A stretch of DNA of 64,000 bases, taken from Chromohalobacter marismortui (GTDB lineage: Bacteria; Pseudomonadota; Gammaproteobacteria; Pseudomonadales; Halomonadaceae). Positions 1-9,912 of the stretch are shown in pieces; position 1 is the stretch's first letter; every line of letters starts with the position of its first letter. The DNA is taken from assembly GCF_004364315.1 (NCBI RefSeq), contig NZ_SOBR01000003.1:372001-436000 (forward strand). The letters are read 5' to 3'. Under the pieces are notes generated by a model. That model was not told the DNA's origin, made no database searches, and saw only the letters and a program-made list of their open reading frames with translations. The translations under genes were made by a program, and so were the position numbers.

Positions 1-493
1 CAGCCGTGACCAGGTGAACGCGTGCCTCGAGTCGGACACCGGACATCCCCAAGGGTTCGCGGATACCCTCCTGGTTATCGATGGCAAACTCCTGGGGCAA
101 TACGTGAAGGATACGCTGCCCTTCGGAAATGGCTCGCGCCCGGGCCGAGTCGATGACGCGGTCGATATCCGAAGGAGTGACTTCGCGCTCCTTGATGGCC
201 ACGACACCGTCGGAATTCATCGAGCTGATGTGACTACCGGCAACGCCAACATACACCGAGTGAATATCGCAACCCGCCATCAACTCCGCTTCCTCGACGG
301 CGCGCTGTATCGACTGCACGGTCGACTCGATATTGATGACGACCCCTTTTTTCATGCCGCGCGAGGGGTGCGAACCAATGCCTGCGATCTCGATGCTTCC
401 ATCATCGGACGGCTGACCAACGATAGCGACTACCTTGGACGTTCCGATATCCAGCCCAACCACCATGTTGGAAGCATTGGATTGTCCTGCCAT
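1..493 (-). CDS. ftsA: Cell division protein FtsA (partial, N-terminal part)
   Basis: Actin-fold protein that tethers FtsZ to the membrane and recruits later divisome proteins. Only the first 164 codons lie in the window; the gene continues past the left edge. The start is ATG at 493-491, preceded by AGGAG about 12 bases upstream. The translation opens with MAGQSNASNMVVGLDIGTSK, whose VGLDIGTSK is the phosphate-1 motif of the actin/Hsp70 fold. The downstream reading (GMKKG, then a repeated pattern of acidic and Val residues) matches the FtsA 1A/1C region. It is the last dcw gene visible here and follows ftsQ after an unusually long 203-base gap that holds its own promoter. Identity is secure. 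Confidence 0.95.
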   Translation of the reverse strand, partial: MAGQSNASNMVVGLDIGTSKVVAIVGQPSDDGSIEIAGIGSHPSRGMKKGVVINIESTVQSIQRAVEEAELMAGCDIHSVYVGVAGSHISSMNSDGVVAIKEREVTPSDIDRVIDSARARAISEGQRILHVLPQEFAIDNQEGIREPLGMSGVRLEARVHLVTA

Positions 494-563
494 AGGTCGG
501 GGTCACTCCTCGAACTGCACTGGGTTTAAAAGCCATTGAGACACAAAAAAACGTGTTGAGCCA

Positions 564-591
564 ATTATAGGAACAGGAAACTTAAAGTCAC
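564..591 (-). promoter_or_regulatory. Putative sigma-70 promoter for ftsA (ftsAZ)
   Basis: On the minus strand GTGACT (591-586) is followed after 16 bases by a perfect TATAAT (569-564), inside the 203-base ftsQ-ftsA gap. This would give ftsA and downstream genes transcription independent of the upstream dcw promoter. It is read from sequence only. Confidence 0.55.
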
Positions 592-696
592 CACCCAACA
601 GGTTAAAACGGCCTCAGAATACGGTGATTTTTGCAAAAAGGGAAACCCGAGTCGCCCGGATTTCGTGGCCTGGCGCCGAAAAAGGCAATTGTGACG

Positions 697-1419
697 TTAC
701 TCAATCGCCTCGGTTTCGGTTTCTCCATGCCAGGCCACCGCAACCCCATTGGGATAGCGTAAATCAATGTAGCGGATTTGCGACGCCTGCGCTCCCAACT
801 GGCGTTGCCAGGCCGCGGTAAAACGCGCCAGGCGAGACGCTAGGTCGGCGCGTCCCAGCATCACCCAGACACTATCATTGACCTGGAAACGCCACGCCCC
901 ACGATCCTCCAACCGCAACTGCGTGACTTTTAAATCCAGCACGTCCAAGCGGCGACGCAGCGAGTCGAGATACGCCAACACCTCAGGCCCGCTCCCCTTG
1001 GGCCCTGCCAGATCCGGCAAGGACTTATCCAAATCCTCGACCGGGCCTGGCGAGAAAGGCTCACCCTGCGTATTGAGAAGCTTGTCATCGTTCCAGTGCG
1101 CCACCGGCACTTGTTCGAAAAGCTCGAAGCGCAAGGCATTGGGCCACTCACGCGAGACTTTCACTTCCGAGAGCCAGTCGATTTCGCGCGCCTCATCGCG
1201 CACCTGATCGAGATCGATGGATAGCCACGTCTCACCGCTGACCAAGGGGGCCAGATTGTGCTGCAAATAGGCCGCCGAGACATAGTGCAGATCGCCGCCG
1301 ATGGAAACCCGTTCTATGGGCCGGTCGAGCCAGATCCACAACGTACGCCCGCCAGCACCGAGCAAAACAACGAACAGAATCAAACCTAGCAAGGCACCGC
1401 GCAAACCGGCCTCCTTCAT
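697..1419 (-). CDS. ftsQ: Cell division protein FtsQ
   Basis: Bitopic inner-membrane divisome protein that links early and late division proteins through FtsB/FtsL. The 240-residue product has one transmembrane segment near residues 5-30 (ALLGLILFVVLLGAG). A POTRA domain follows (about 35-105, RVSIGGDLHYVSAAYLQ) and then the FtsQ C-terminal beta domain. The frame is open 23 codons further upstream to 1488, but that extension lies within ddl. I chose ATG 1419 because it falls 7 bases after the ddl stop and leaves a normal short cytoplasmic tail. The ribosome site is weak, so translation probably depends on coupling with ddl. The long gap to ftsA is the odd feature of this neighbourhood. Confidence 0.93.
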   Translation of the reverse strand: MKEAGLRGALLGLILFVVLLGAGGRTLWIWLDRPIERVSIGGDLHYVSAAYLQHNLAPLVSGETWLSIDLDQVRDEAREIDWLSEVKVSREWPNALRFELFEQVPVAHWNDDKLLNTQGEPFSPGPVEDLDKSLPDLAGPKGSGPEVLAYLDSLRRRLDVLDLKVTQLRLEDRGAWRFQVNDSVWVMLGRADLASRLARFTAAWQRQLGAQASQIRYIDLRYPNGVAVAWHGETETEAIE

Positions 1420-1426
1420 TGCCGCA

Positions 1427-2371
1427 TCACTCGTCGCTCGTGGTGTCGAGAATCCGCAACACCAAGGCATCGAAGTCGAGCCCGGCATGCGCCGCTGCTT
1501 GCGGAACCAGGCTGTGGTCGGTCATGCCCGGCACCGTGTTGACTTCAAGCAACCAGAAGCGGCCTTGCGCATCGCGCATCACATCCACACGCCCCCAGCC
1601 CCGGCCGCCGATCACCTCGAATGCACGGCGGCATAGCTCGCCCAGCGCCCGCTCATCGGCGGCCTCGAGACCACATGGCAAGAGATAGCGCGTGGTGTCG
1701 GAATGATACTTGGCCTGGTAATCGTAAAAGCCGCTGGGCACCTCGACACGAATCGCCGGCAACACCTCGTCGCCGAGCAGCGACACGGTATACTCCTCGC
1801 CCTGCACGAACCTTTCGGCCATGATGGCATTGTCGAAACGCGCCGCCTCGGTATGGGCGGCGATCAACGCATCCCGCGTATCGACGATGCTGATCCCGAT
1901 GGTCGAGCCTTCATGCACCGGCTTGACGATCATGGGCAGTCCGAGGGTCGCGATGACCGCATCCCAATCCACCGCACCTTCCAGCATGACGCTCTCCGGC
2001 GTGGGCAGGCCGTGGGCACGCCAGAACTGCTTGGTCCGCTCCTTGTCCATGCCCAGCGCCGAAGCCAGCACGCCGCTGCCCGTATAGGGAATGTCCAGCA
2101 ACTCCAGGGCGCCTTGCAGGGAGCCGTCCTCACCGTCGCGGCCATGCATGGCGATGAAGACATATTCCGGTGCAAGCGCCTCGAGGCCGCTCAACCCACC
2201 GCCGGCGAAATCGAACCCACGCGCGTCGACGCCACTGCGCTTGAGCGATGCCAGAATCGCACGCCCACTGAGCAGCGACACTTCACGCTCTGCAGAACGC
2301 CCCCCGTAAACCACGACGACGCGCCCCCGATGCGGGCGCTTCGCGCGCGTGCGCGTCACGCTGTCATTCAT
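1427..2371 (-). CDS. ddl: D-alanine--D-alanine ligase (DdlB type)
   Basis: ATP-grasp ligase making the D-Ala-D-Ala dipeptide that MurF adds to the peptidoglycan precursor. The 314-residue length is standard. Visible motifs are [12 protein letters not shown] near residue 21 (first substrate loop), [12 protein letters not shown] in the ATP-grasp domain, and [15 protein letters not shown] near the end (Mg and ATP ligands Glu and Asn). The start ATG at 2371 overlaps the murC stop as ATGA, so the two genes are translationally coupled. The position between murC and ftsQ is the classic dcw location for ddlB. Confidence 0.96.
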   Translation of the reverse strand: MNDSVTRTRAKRPHRGRVVVVYGGRSAEREVSLLSGRAILASLKRSGVDARGFDFAGGGLSGLEALAPEYVFIAMHGRDGEDGSLQGALELLDIPYTGSGVLASALGMDKERTKQFWRAHGLPTPESVMLEGAVDWDAVIATLGLPMIVKPVHEGSTIGISIVDTRDALIAAHTEAARFDNAIMAERFVQGEEYTVSLLGDEVLPAIRVEVPSGFYDYQAKYHSDTTRYLLPCGLEAADERALGELCRRAFEVIGGRGWGRVDVMRDAQGRFWLLEVNTVPGMTDHSLVPQAAAHAGLDFDALVLRILDTTSDE

Positions 2372-3834
2372 AGTTCCATTCCATCCAGATGTAACCGGCA
2401 GCCGGCCAGACGCAACGAGATACCACCGATGTCGCCAGCCCCTTGGGTGATCAGGATGTCGTCGGGACGCAGCACGTGCGACAACAGCGTCGGCAGTTCC
2501 TGCTTGCTTTCGACGAACAAGGGATCGACCTGACCGCGTTGACGTATCGAACCGGCCAGTGTCCGGCCTTCCGCGCCTGGGATGGGAGCCTCCCCGGCGC
2601 TATAGACGTCCAGTAGCAACAACGTATCCACACCCGAGAGAACGCGTACGAAATCCTCATACAAGTCTCGGGTGCGTGAATAGCGATGCGGCTGGTAGAG
2701 CATGACCAAACGACGCTCCGGCCACCCGGCACGCACCGCGTCGATGACCATCTCCACCTCACGCGGATGGTGACCGTAATCATCGACCAGCATGACGTCG
2801 CCTTCGGCGGCCGGCGCCGGGAAATGTCCATGTACCTGGAAGCGCCGCCCCACGCCGGCAAAGTTGGCGAGTCCGCGCTGAATGGCGGCGTCCTCGACGC
2901 CCGCGTCACTGGCGACGGCAATCGCCGCCAGTGCATTGAGAGCGTTATGCCGGCCAGGCATGCCCAACTCGATCTCGAGCGGCGCCATGCCCGGCGGACG
3001 CTCGGCAGTGAAGTGCACCACGCCACCGCGCTGGACGAAATTGCACAACCGGTAATCGGCGTCCTCGGCAAACCCGTAGGTCACGAACTGGCGCTGAATG
3101 CGCGGAATCAGGCCACGCACGTTGTCATCGTCGAGACACAGCACCGCCAGCCCGTAGAACGGCAGGTTATGCAAGAACTCCAGGAAGGTGTCCTTGAGCC
3201 TGGAAAAGTCCCCTGCGTAGGTTGCCATGTGATCGGCGTCGATATTGGTGACGATCGACACCATCGGCTGCAAGTGCAGAAAAGACGCATCCGACTCGTC
3301 GGCCTCGGCCACCAGGTAATCACCCTCTCCCAGACGTGCGTTGGCCCCGGCACTGGTCAGCTTGCCGCCGATCACGAAGGTCGGGTCGAGCCCACCTTCG
3401 CCGAGCAGCGTCGAGGTCAGGCTGGTGGTCGTGGTCTTGCCATGCGTGCCCGCCACGGCGATGCCATGGCGAAAGCGCATCAGCTCGGCAAGCATTTCCG
3501 CACGCCGCACCACGGGAATGCGGTGCTCACGCGCCCAGCGGATCTCCGGGTTCTCGGTGTCGACGGCCGTGGAGACGACCAGGACATCGGCCCCCTGGGC
3601 GTGCTCATCGACGTGCCCGATGCACACGCGAATGCCGCAGTCGCGAAGATGCCGCGTGACCGGCGACTCACGCAGGTCGCTGCCGCTGACCGTATAGCCT
3701 TGGTTGGCCAGCACTTCCGCGATCCCGCACATACCGGCACCGCCGATGCCCACGAAATGAATATTATGAATGCGGCGCATGCCCAACCCGGTACGACTCG
3801 GGCGGGTTGCGCCGGCAACGTCATGCGTTGTCAA
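2368..3834 (-). CDS. murC: UDP-N-acetylmuramate--L-alanine ligase
   Basis: Adds L-Ala to UDP-MurNAc, the first amino-acid ligation of cytoplasmic peptidoglycan synthesis. The 488-residue reading has the Rossmann-like domain [16 protein letters not shown] at about 27-42 and the ATP P-loop GTHGKTT at 129-135. [12 protein letters not shown] and [10 protein letters not shown] are Mur-ligase signatures. Two starts are possible: TTG at 3834-3832 and ATG at 3780 (MRRIHNIHF). I favour the TTG because GGAGG (3845-3841) sits 6 bases upstream. MurC proteins also usually carry residues before the MRRI motif. The TTG start overlaps the 3' end of murG by 14 bases. Confidence 0.95.
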   Translation of the reverse strand: MTTHDVAGATRPSRTGLGMRRIHNIHFVGIGGAGMCGIAEVLANQGYTVSGSDLRESPVTRHLRDCGIRVCIGHVDEHAQGADVLVVSTAVDTENPEIRWAREHRIPVVRRAEMLAELMRFRHGIAVAGTHGKTTTTSLTSTLLGEGGLDPTFVIGGKLTSAGANARLGEGDYLVAEADESDASFLHLQPMVSIVTNIDADHMATYAGDFSRLKDTFLEFLHNLPFYGLAVLCLDDDNVRGLIPRIQRQFVTYGFAEDADYRLCNFVQRGGVVHFTAERPPGMAPLEIELGMPGRHNALNALAAIAVASDAGVEDAAIQRGLANFAGVGRRFQVHGHFPAPAAEGDVMLVDDYGHHPREVEMVIDAVRAGWPERRLVMLYQPHRYSRTRDLYEDFVRVLSGVDTLLLLDVYSAGEAPIPGAEGRTLAGSIRQRGQVDPLFVESKQELPTLLSHVLRPDDILITQGAGDIGGISLRLAGCRLHLDGMEL

Positions 3835-4915
3835 GATTAGCCTCCATGCACCCTGCCACCAGGCGCTCGATCGCTTCCAGGCGCGCCTCGGAGCGTGCCG
3901 CCATTGCCATGGTGGCCAGAGTCTCGGGTTCGAGAAGTACCGCCAGTTCCTCGGCGAGGCTCGCCGCCGATAAATGGTCCTGCGGCATCAAACGCGCAGC
4001 CCCGGCATCGACCAATTGCCGCGCGTTGAGCGTCTGATGATCGTCGACGGCATGCGGGTACGGCACCAGGACCGCAGGCTTGGCCGCTGCAGCGAGCTCG
4101 GCGATCGTCAAGGCACCGGCGCGGCAGACAATCAGGTCCGCCCAATCATAGGCCGCCGCCATGTCGTCGATGAAGGCGCTGACCGTGGCGCCGACCTCCA
4201 TCTCGGTGTACGCCGCCCGGGTCGCCATTTCCTTGTCGCGTCCGGCCTGATGCCGTACCTCGGGGCGCCTGTTCGCCGGCAATTGCGCTATCGCCCGAGG
4301 GACCGCTGCATTCAGCGCCTGCGCACCGAGCGAGCCCCCCAATACCAGCAACCGCAAGGGCCGCGTGCGTAGCGTCTCCGCATCACGCGGCGTCTCGCCG
4401 AGCGTTGCGATATCGCCACGCACGGGATTTCCCACCACCTCCGCCATGCGCTCGCCGAACGCGCCGGGAAAGGCGGCATAGACGCGATGCGCCAGACGCG
4501 CCAAATAGCGATTGGTCATCCCCGCTACGGCGTTTTGTTCATGAATGATCAAACGCCGACGCATCATCCACGCGGCCAGTCCACCGGGGCCGCTGGCAAA
4601 GCCACCCAGCCCCACCACCCGTTGGGGATCGAATGTCGCGATCACCTGACGTGCTTGCCAGATGGCCTTGGCCAGACGCCATGGCGCCAGCAGCCAACCG
4701 GCGACCCCGTTGCCACGCAGGCCGGAGACCTGCACGCGATGCAAGGTCAACCCCGCCGCCGGCACCAACTGGTTCTCGATACCCCGGGGGCTGCCCAGCC
4801 ATTCCACCACGACACCGCGTTCGCGCAGCGCCTTGGCCAGTGAAAGCGCGGGCACCACATGGCCACCGGTGCCTCCGGCCATGATCAGAACACGGGACAC
4901 TTGCGGGTGAGGCAC
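3821..4915 (-). CDS. murG: UDP-GlcNAc:undecaprenyl-PP-MurNAc-pentapeptide GlcNAc transferase
   Basis: Peripheral inner-membrane glycosyltransferase (GT28) converting lipid I to lipid II. The frame is open to 5023, but the start chosen is GTG at 4915-4913. It overlaps the ftsW TAG by one base and has AGGAG 7 bases upstream. This gives 364 residues, close to the family norm of about 355. The GTG start yields [19 protein letters not shown], placing the first glycine-rich loop GGTGGH at 14-19. [10 protein letters not shown] and the donor-binding stretch [13 protein letters not shown] are also present. The upstream extension lies wholly inside ftsW. Confidence 0.96.
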   Translation of the reverse strand: MPHPQVSRVLIMAGGTGGHVVPALSLAKALRERGVVVEWLGSPRGIENQLVPAAGLTLHRVQVSGLRGNGVAGWLLAPWRLAKAIWQARQVIATFDPQRVVGLGGFASGPGGLAAWMMRRRLIIHEQNAVAGMTNRYLARLAHRVYAAFPGAFGERMAEVVGNPVRGDIATLGETPRDAETLRTRPLRLLVLGGSLGAQALNAAVPRAIAQLPANRRPEVRHQAGRDKEMATRAAYTEMEVGATVSAFIDDMAAAYDWADLIVCRAGALTIAELAAAAKPAVLVPYPHAVDDHQTLNARQLVDAGAARLMPQDHLSAASLAEELAVLLEPETLATMAMAARSEARLEAIERLVAGCMEANLDNA

Positions 4916-6099
4916 TAGCGCTCTCCTCGTTCTTGCTGCTTGGCTTGGCGTGCCGCCTGAGTGGCCCGCGTCTTGGCCCGCATTTCGGCATCGACGCGAA
5001 GCAACAAGGCGACCATGACGCAACTGACCGCCAGACTAGAGCCACCATAGCTCAACAACGGCAAGGTCAGCCCCTTGGTCGGCAACATGCCGGTACTGAC
5101 AGCGATATTGATGAATGCCTGTGCCCCGAACACCAACGAGATGCCATAGCACAGGAAGGCGGAGAAGGCCCAGCCTCGCAACTCTGCCTGGCGCCCGATG
5201 CGCAGCCCACGAAAGACGAGCAAGGCGAAGAGGCAGACCACGCTCACGGCCCCGACCAGCCCCAGCTCTTCGGCCAGTACCGCAAACACGAAATCGGTAT
5301 GCGCTTCGGGCAGATAGAACAGCTTCTGAATACTGTTGCCTAACCCCAGGCCTAGCCAGTGCCCACGCCCAAAGGCAATCAATGCTTGCGTCAACTGATA
5401 ACCGCTGGAGTATTGCTCAGCCCAGGGATTGGCAAAACTCGTGATACGCTCCAGGCGATAGGGCTCGGAAACGGCAAGCAAGACACCGGCGCCAACGACC
5501 AGAATCATGACGAGCCCAAAGCGTCCCAGCGGCGCCCCCGCCAACAGCAGCATGCCCATCATGCAACCGCCGATCACCACGATGGCGCCGTAATCCGGCT
5601 CGAAAATCAACAGCACCACGTACACCGCAAGCACCACGAACGGGCGCAAGAAGGCGCCCCAGTCTCGGCGTACTTCGGGCAGATAACGTTGCAGGTAATC
5701 GGCAAAGTAGACGATGAGACACAACTTGGCGACTTCCGACGCCTGGATATTGATAAACCCCAGGGGAATCCAGCGCTTGCTGCCATTGACCTCATCACCG
5801 ATGACCAGCACCGCAATAAGCAGCACGATACCCAACAGCAGCAGCCCGGGCCCCAGGGCACGCCAACGTTTGAGGGGGATGCACACCGCCACGAGCCCGA
5901 GAAAGCCAGAGAAAAGCACAAAAATGCCGTGACGAATACTGAAATAGTAGGGGTTGCCGGTGAGACTGGCCGCGATCTCCGTCGATGCCGAAGTCACCAT
6001 TACCCACCCCACCAGCAACAGGGAGAGGGTCGCCAACAGCAACCATCCATCGGTGGCTTGTCCACGGGTGGAGAGTCGCTCTTTCCACTGCCCTAGCAT
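4915..6099 (-). CDS. ftsW: Septal peptidoglycan polymerase FtsW (SEDS family)
   Basis: Multi-pass SEDS glycosyltransferase that polymerises lipid II at the septum together with FtsI. The 394-residue product has about ten hydrophobic segments. It carries the SEDS motifs NGSKRWI (near residue 105), EPDYGA, FVFAVLAEELGLVG and the C-terminal PLLSYGGSS. ATG at 6099 is preferred over ATG 6126 because GGAGG lies 6 bases upstream and it overlaps the murD stop by only 7 bases. Dcw context and pairing with ftsI separate it from the paralog RodA. The C-terminal tail is basic and Gln-rich (QAARQAKQQERGER). Confidence 0.95.
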   Translation of the reverse strand: MLGQWKERLSTRGQATDGWLLLATLSLLLVGWVMVTSASTEIAASLTGNPYYFSIRHGIFVLFSGFLGLVAVCIPLKRWRALGPGLLLLGIVLLIAVLVIGDEVNGSKRWIPLGFINIQASEVAKLCLIVYFADYLQRYLPEVRRDWGAFLRPFVVLAVYVVLLIFEPDYGAIVVIGGCMMGMLLLAGAPLGRFGLVMILVVGAGVLLAVSEPYRLERITSFANPWAEQYSSGYQLTQALIAFGRGHWLGLGLGNSIQKLFYLPEAHTDFVFAVLAEELGLVGAVSVVCLFALLVFRGLRIGRQAELRGWAFSAFLCYGISLVFGAQAFINIAVSTGMLPTKGLTLPLLSYGGSSLAVSCVMVALLLRVDAEMRAKTRATQAARQAKQQERGER

Positions 6100-7460
6100 A
6101 CCGCCCCTCCCTGCTTCACCAGCCATTGCCGAAAGGCGTCGCCACGTGCCCTATAGTGGGGAAACTGATCGAGGCTGGCGCAGGCAGGCGACAACAGAAC
6201 GGCGTCGCCGACGGTAGCGATGGACTGAGCCCGACGCATGGCGGATTCAAGGTCCGTCAAACGGGTCACCGGCATCCACTCGGAGAGGACACGCTCGAGA
6301 CGCTGAGCGTCGCGTCCGAACACCACGACCTCCCGCGCATGACGCCGCAGTGGCTCGACCAATGGCGTAAAATCGGCACCCTTGCCGTCACCGCCCGCCA
6401 ACAGGATCAGGCGCCCCTCGAGCACCGGCCCCACCCCTTCAATCGCCGCCAGGGTCGCGCCCACATTGGTGCCTTTGGAGTCGTTGATCCAGCGCACGCC
6501 ATCACGTTCGGCGACCAGCTCACTACGGTGCGGCAAACCGGAAAAGCGCTCGAGCACGCGACGCATCGCCTCCAGCGACAATCCCAGCTGCGTCCCCATC
6601 GCCAGCGCCGCCAGGGCGTTGGCATGATTATGTCGCCCCGGCATGCGGACACGGCGCGTCGGCATTATCGGCATGTCGCCATGCACGAGCCAGGCATCAC
6701 CGGAACGCGCGTCGATCCCCCAGTCTTCTCCCGTGGGAGAACGAGTAGTGAAGCGCACCACATCGGCGACCTGGCTAGCGGGCCATGTCGCGGCATCGTC
6801 GGCATTGACGACGGCATGACGCGCGCCGCGAAAGATGCGCTGCTTCGCCGCCTGATAACGGTGCATGTCGCCATGACGATCCAGGTGGTCCTCGCACAGA
6901 TTTAGAAAAGCCACCGTCTCGGCGCCCAACCAGAGCGTGGTTTCCAACTGAAAGCTAGACAGTTCGAGGACGAATAGCGCCGCCTCCGGGACCTCGACGA
7001 GCAAGTCAAGCGCCGGCGTCCCCAGATTGCCCCCGACGGCGACCCGCCACCCCGATGCCTGCGCCATCTCGCCGAGCAGCGTGGTCACCGTGGACTTGGC
7101 ATTGGAGCCAGTGATCGCGGCTATCGGGGCACGGCACGCACGCACGAAAAGCGCCATTTCACCGACCACCCGCGGGCCTTCGCCTGCGGCATTCACGTAC
7201 TCGGCAAGTCCCGGCGTGCGCAAATCGACGCCCGGACTGACCACGATTTCACGTGCCTCTTGCATATCCAGCGCTTGCAGCGGACCACACACCACCTCGA
7301 CATCGGGATGCGCGGCTTTGAAGGCCTCCAGGCCGGCAGGCGCCTCACGCGTGTCGGCGATCATGAATGGCACGCCCTGACGCGCCAGATGCCGCGCGAT
7401 CGCCTGGCCGGAGAGCCCCAGACCGATGACCAGCGTATAGGCAGTCGGCACCTTGACCAT
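6093..7460 (-). CDS. murD: UDP-N-acetylmuramoylalanine--D-glutamate ligase
   Basis: Adds D-Glu to UDP-MurNAc-L-Ala. It has 455 residues, with an N-terminal uracil-binding Rossmann domain (LVIGLGLSGQAIA, about 10-22), the P-loop GSNAKST at 118-124, and Mur-ligase motifs LNLCEDHLDRHG and FSGLPHRSE. The WINDSKGTN stretch is typical of MurD. The ATG at 7460 lies one base from the mraY stop, so coupling is likely. The GSNAKST form, with Ala instead of Gly, is a natural variant I recall from other gammaproteobacteria. Confidence 0.96.
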   Translation of the reverse strand: MVKVPTAYTLVIGLGLSGQAIARHLARQGVPFMIADTREAPAGLEAFKAAHPDVEVVCGPLQALDMQEAREIVVSPGVDLRTPGLAEYVNAAGEGPRVVGEMALFVRACRAPIAAITGSNAKSTVTTLLGEMAQASGWRVAVGGNLGTPALDLLVEVPEAALFVLELSSFQLETTLWLGAETVAFLNLCEDHLDRHGDMHRYQAAKQRIFRGARHAVVNADDAATWPASQVADVVRFTTRSPTGEDWGIDARSGDAWLVHGDMPIMPTRRVRMPGRHNHANALAALAMGTQLGLSLEAMRRVLERFSGLPHRSELVAERDGVRWINDSKGTNVGATLAAIEGVGPVLEGRLILLAGGDGKGADFTPLVEPLRRHAREVVVFGRDAQRLERVLSEWMPVTRLTDLESAMRRAQSIATVGDAVLLSPACASLDQFPHYRARGDAFRQWLVKQGGAVC

Positions 7461-7461
7461 G

Positions 7462-8544
7462 TCAGCGAATCTTCAACGTGGCGAGCCCCATCAAGACCAG
7501 CACGACGGTGATGATCCAGAAACGCACGATGACTCGCGGCTCGGGCCAGCCCTTGAGTTCGAAATGGTGGTGCAACGGCGCCATGCGAAAGATTCGTCGC
7601 CCTGTCAGCTTGTAGGAGCCGACTTGCAGCATGACCGAGACCGTTTCCATGACGAACACGCCGCCCATGATGAACAGCACGATTTCCTGACGCACGATGA
7701 CAGCGACCACGCCCAAGGCCGCGCCCAGTGCCAGCGCCCCGACATCTCCCATGAATACTTGAGCGGGGTAGGTGTTGAACCACAGGAATCCCAGACCGGC
7801 CCCCGCGATCGTGCCACAGAAGACGGCCAATTCGCCGGCACCCGGTATCAGGGGAATATGCAGATATTGCGCGAAGACGGTATTGCCGCTTGCGTAAGCG
7901 AAGATCGCCAACCCCATGGCCACGAGCACCGTGGGCATGATCGCCAGCCCGTCGAGGCCGTCGGTGAGATTGACCGCGTTGGAACTGCCCACGATGACGA
8001 AATAGGTCAGCACGATATAAAAAAGGCCCAGCGGTACCACGATGTTCTTGAACAAGGGCACGATCAGACTGGTTTCGACAGGGCTGGCGGCCGTCAGATA
8101 AAGCACCGCGGCCGCCCCCAGCCCGATAGCCGATTGCCAGAAATACTTCCAGCGTGCCGGCAAGCCACGCGGATTCTTCTCCACGACCTTGCGATAATCG
8201 TCGACCCAGCCAATGGCGCCGAAGCCCAGCGTCACGGCCAGCACCAACCAGACATAGTGGTTGGTGAGATCGCCCCACAGCAGGGTACTAATGGCAATGG
8301 CGATGAGGATCATGGCACCGCCCATGGTCGGCGTGCCGGCCTTGGAAAGATGCGACTGCGGCCCGTCGTCGCGCACTGCCTGGCCAATCTGGCGCTCGAC
8401 AAGACGCCTGATGACTTGCGGCCCCAGCCACAAGCACAGCATGAGGGCGGTCAGCGTCCCCAGGATCACGCGCAGGGTCAGGTAATTGAAAACGTTAAAG
8501 GCGCTTTGGTAATTCGCCAAAAAATCAGCCAGGAAAAGCAGCAT
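7462..8544 (-). CDS. mraY: Phospho-MurNAc-pentapeptide transferase (lipid I synthase)
   Basis: Integral-membrane enzyme that transfers phospho-MurNAc-pentapeptide to undecaprenyl phosphate. Its length of 360 residues is the classical size. The protein has about ten transmembrane segments. It carries the PNPT motifs GTPTMGG (near 70), GWVDDYRKV (catalytic Asp pair), [13 protein letters not shown] (catalytic Asp), and the C-terminal [11 protein letters not shown] loop with three consecutive histidines. It sits between murF and murD as in other dcw clusters. Confidence 0.97.
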   Translation of the reverse strand: MLLFLADFLANYQSAFNVFNYLTLRVILGTLTALMLCLWLGPQVIRRLVERQIGQAVRDDGPQSHLSKAGTPTMGGAMILIAIAISTLLWGDLTNHYVWLVLAVTLGFGAIGWVDDYRKVVEKNPRGLPARWKYFWQSAIGLGAAAVLYLTAASPVETSLIVPLFKNIVVPLGLFYIVLTYFVIVGSSNAVNLTDGLDGLAIMPTVLVAMGLAIFAYASGNTVFAQYLHIPLIPGAGELAVFCGTIAGAGLGFLWFNTYPAQVFMGDVGALALGAALGVVAVIVRQEIVLFIMGGVFVMETVSVMLQVGSYKLTGRRIFRMAPLHHHFELKGWPEPRVIVRFWIITVVLVLMGLATLKIR

Positions 8545-8553
8545 GAGTCGCGT

Positions 8554-9912
8554 TCACCTTGGTGCATCCGTGCGCAGCTCGGCAATCAAGCGTTCCATGC
8601 CGGCACTGCGCGACCCCTTGACCAGCACGCTGGCCCCGGAGGGGAGATGGTCGTGGGCATAACGCACGAGCGTCGCCCAATCATCGAAATGACACGCTGA
8701 ATCGCCGAATGCCGCCACCGCAGGGCGGGCATCGGCACCGAACGTGCCGAGAAAGTCGATCTTCAGTTCCCGCGCAACGTGACCTAGCTCGGCATGCAAG
8801 CGTTCGCTGTCGTTACCCAGTTCTCCCATGGCGCCCAGGAAACACCAACGGGGCGCGGGCATACCGGCCAGCACCGTCAAGGCGGCGCGGACCGCACCGG
8901 GATTGGCATTATAAGTATCGTCCAGCAAACGTGCGCCGCGCACACCGGGCACGCATGCCATGCGCCCCGGCATCGCCTCACAGGCCTCGAGCCCGGCGAC
9001 GATATCGTCGCTCGCAACGCCCAGCGCCCATGCTGCCGCCGCACTGGCCAGCGCATTGAGCACATTGTGGCGCCCCAACAGGGCCAAGTGAACCCGACCC
9101 AGCGGATCGCCATCCACGGATAGCGTGAAAGCATAACGCCCGGCGTCGTCACAGGCCAGCGCCAAGGCGCGCACCCGTGCCGTGGCATCGAGTCCGAAAT
9201 CGACCACCTCGACCTCACCCGCCAGTTCCCGCCACAGAGGATAAAACCGGTCGTCGTGATTGAGCACCGCGGTGCCCGAAGACGGCAAGCCTTGCAGAAT
9301 TTCCGACTTGGCCTGGGCGATCTGCCCCAGCCCGCCGAACTCCCCGACATGGGCTCCCGTGACGTTAGTGATCACCGCGACATCGGGGCGGGCCAGGGCC
9401 GTTGTCCAGGCGATTTCCCCCAGGTGATTGGCCCCTAACTCGACGACAGCACGGCGATACGCCGACGACAATGCCAGTAGCGTCTGAGGCACACCGATAT
9501 CGTTGTTGAGGTTGGCATGCGTGAACAGGGTCGGCTGCGAACGGGACAGGATCGACGCCAGCATTTCCTTGACCGTCGTCTTGCCACTGTTGCCGGTCAC
9601 CGCCACCAGTTCGCCTGACCAGGCACGCCGCCGAACGCGCCCCAACATCCCCAGCGCCAAGCGCGTATCAGCCACTTCGATCTGAGGCAGTGATGTCGCC
9701 ACGCGCCGCGACACGATCGCACCTGCCGCGCCCTTGTCGCGCGCCTCCTCCAGAAAGTCATGACCATCGAAGCGCTCGCCGACCAGTGCCAGGAACACAT
9801 CGCCCGGTGCGATCCGACGCGTATCGCTCACCACCTGGCCCGTGACGGCCTCCACGTCGGGCGCAACAGCGCCCAACCAGCCGGCGATCTCGTGCAACGT
9901 CGTCGTGCTCAT
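8554..9912 (-). CDS. murF: UDP-MurNAc-tripeptide--D-alanyl-D-alanine ligase
   Basis: Joins D-Ala-D-Ala to UDP-MurNAc-tripeptide, finishing the cytoplasmic pentapeptide. The 452-residue protein has the N-terminal uridine-binding domain with SDTRRIAPGDVF near 29-40, the P-loop GNSGKTT at 107-113, and the Mur-ligase motifs GANHLGEIAWT and LLDDTYNANP. Its ATG at 9912 overlaps the murE stop (ATGA). The 9-base spacing to mraY suggests continuous translation of the operon. Confidence 0.96.
   Translation of the reverse strand: MSTTTLHEIAGWLGAVAPDVEAVTGQVVSDTRRIAPGDVFLALVGERFDGHDFLEEARDKGAAGAIVSRRVATSLPQIEVADTRLALGMLGRVRRRAWSGELVAVTGNSGKTTVKEMLASILSRSQPTLFTHANLNNDIGVPQTLLALSSAYRRAVVELGANHLGEIAWTTALARPDVAVITNVTGAHVGEFGGLGQIAQAKSEILQGLPSSGTAVLNHDDRFYPLWRELAGEVEVVDFGLDATARVRALALACDDAGRYAFTLSVDGDPLGRVHLALLGRHNVLNALASAAAAWALGVASDDIVAGLEACEAMPGRMACVPGVRGARLLDDTYNANPGAVRAALTVLAGMPAPRWCFLGAMGELGNDSERLHAELGHVARELKIDFLGTFGADARPAVAAFGDSACHFDDWATLVRYAHDHLPSGASVLVKGSRSAGMERLIAELRTDAPR

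Noticed and set aside
1420-1488. Longer FtsQ start at 1488
   Set aside because: The added residues lie in ddl and are not hydrophobic or conserved; ATG 1419 fits the family.
4916-5023. Longer MurG start at 5023
   Set aside because: The extension lies within ftsW; GTG 4915 has a near-perfect ribosome site and gives standard length.
7453-8700. 415-codon frame antisense to mraY and murF
   Set aside because: Composition is His/Gln/Asp-rich low-quality translation opposite a clear mraY; a shadow frame.
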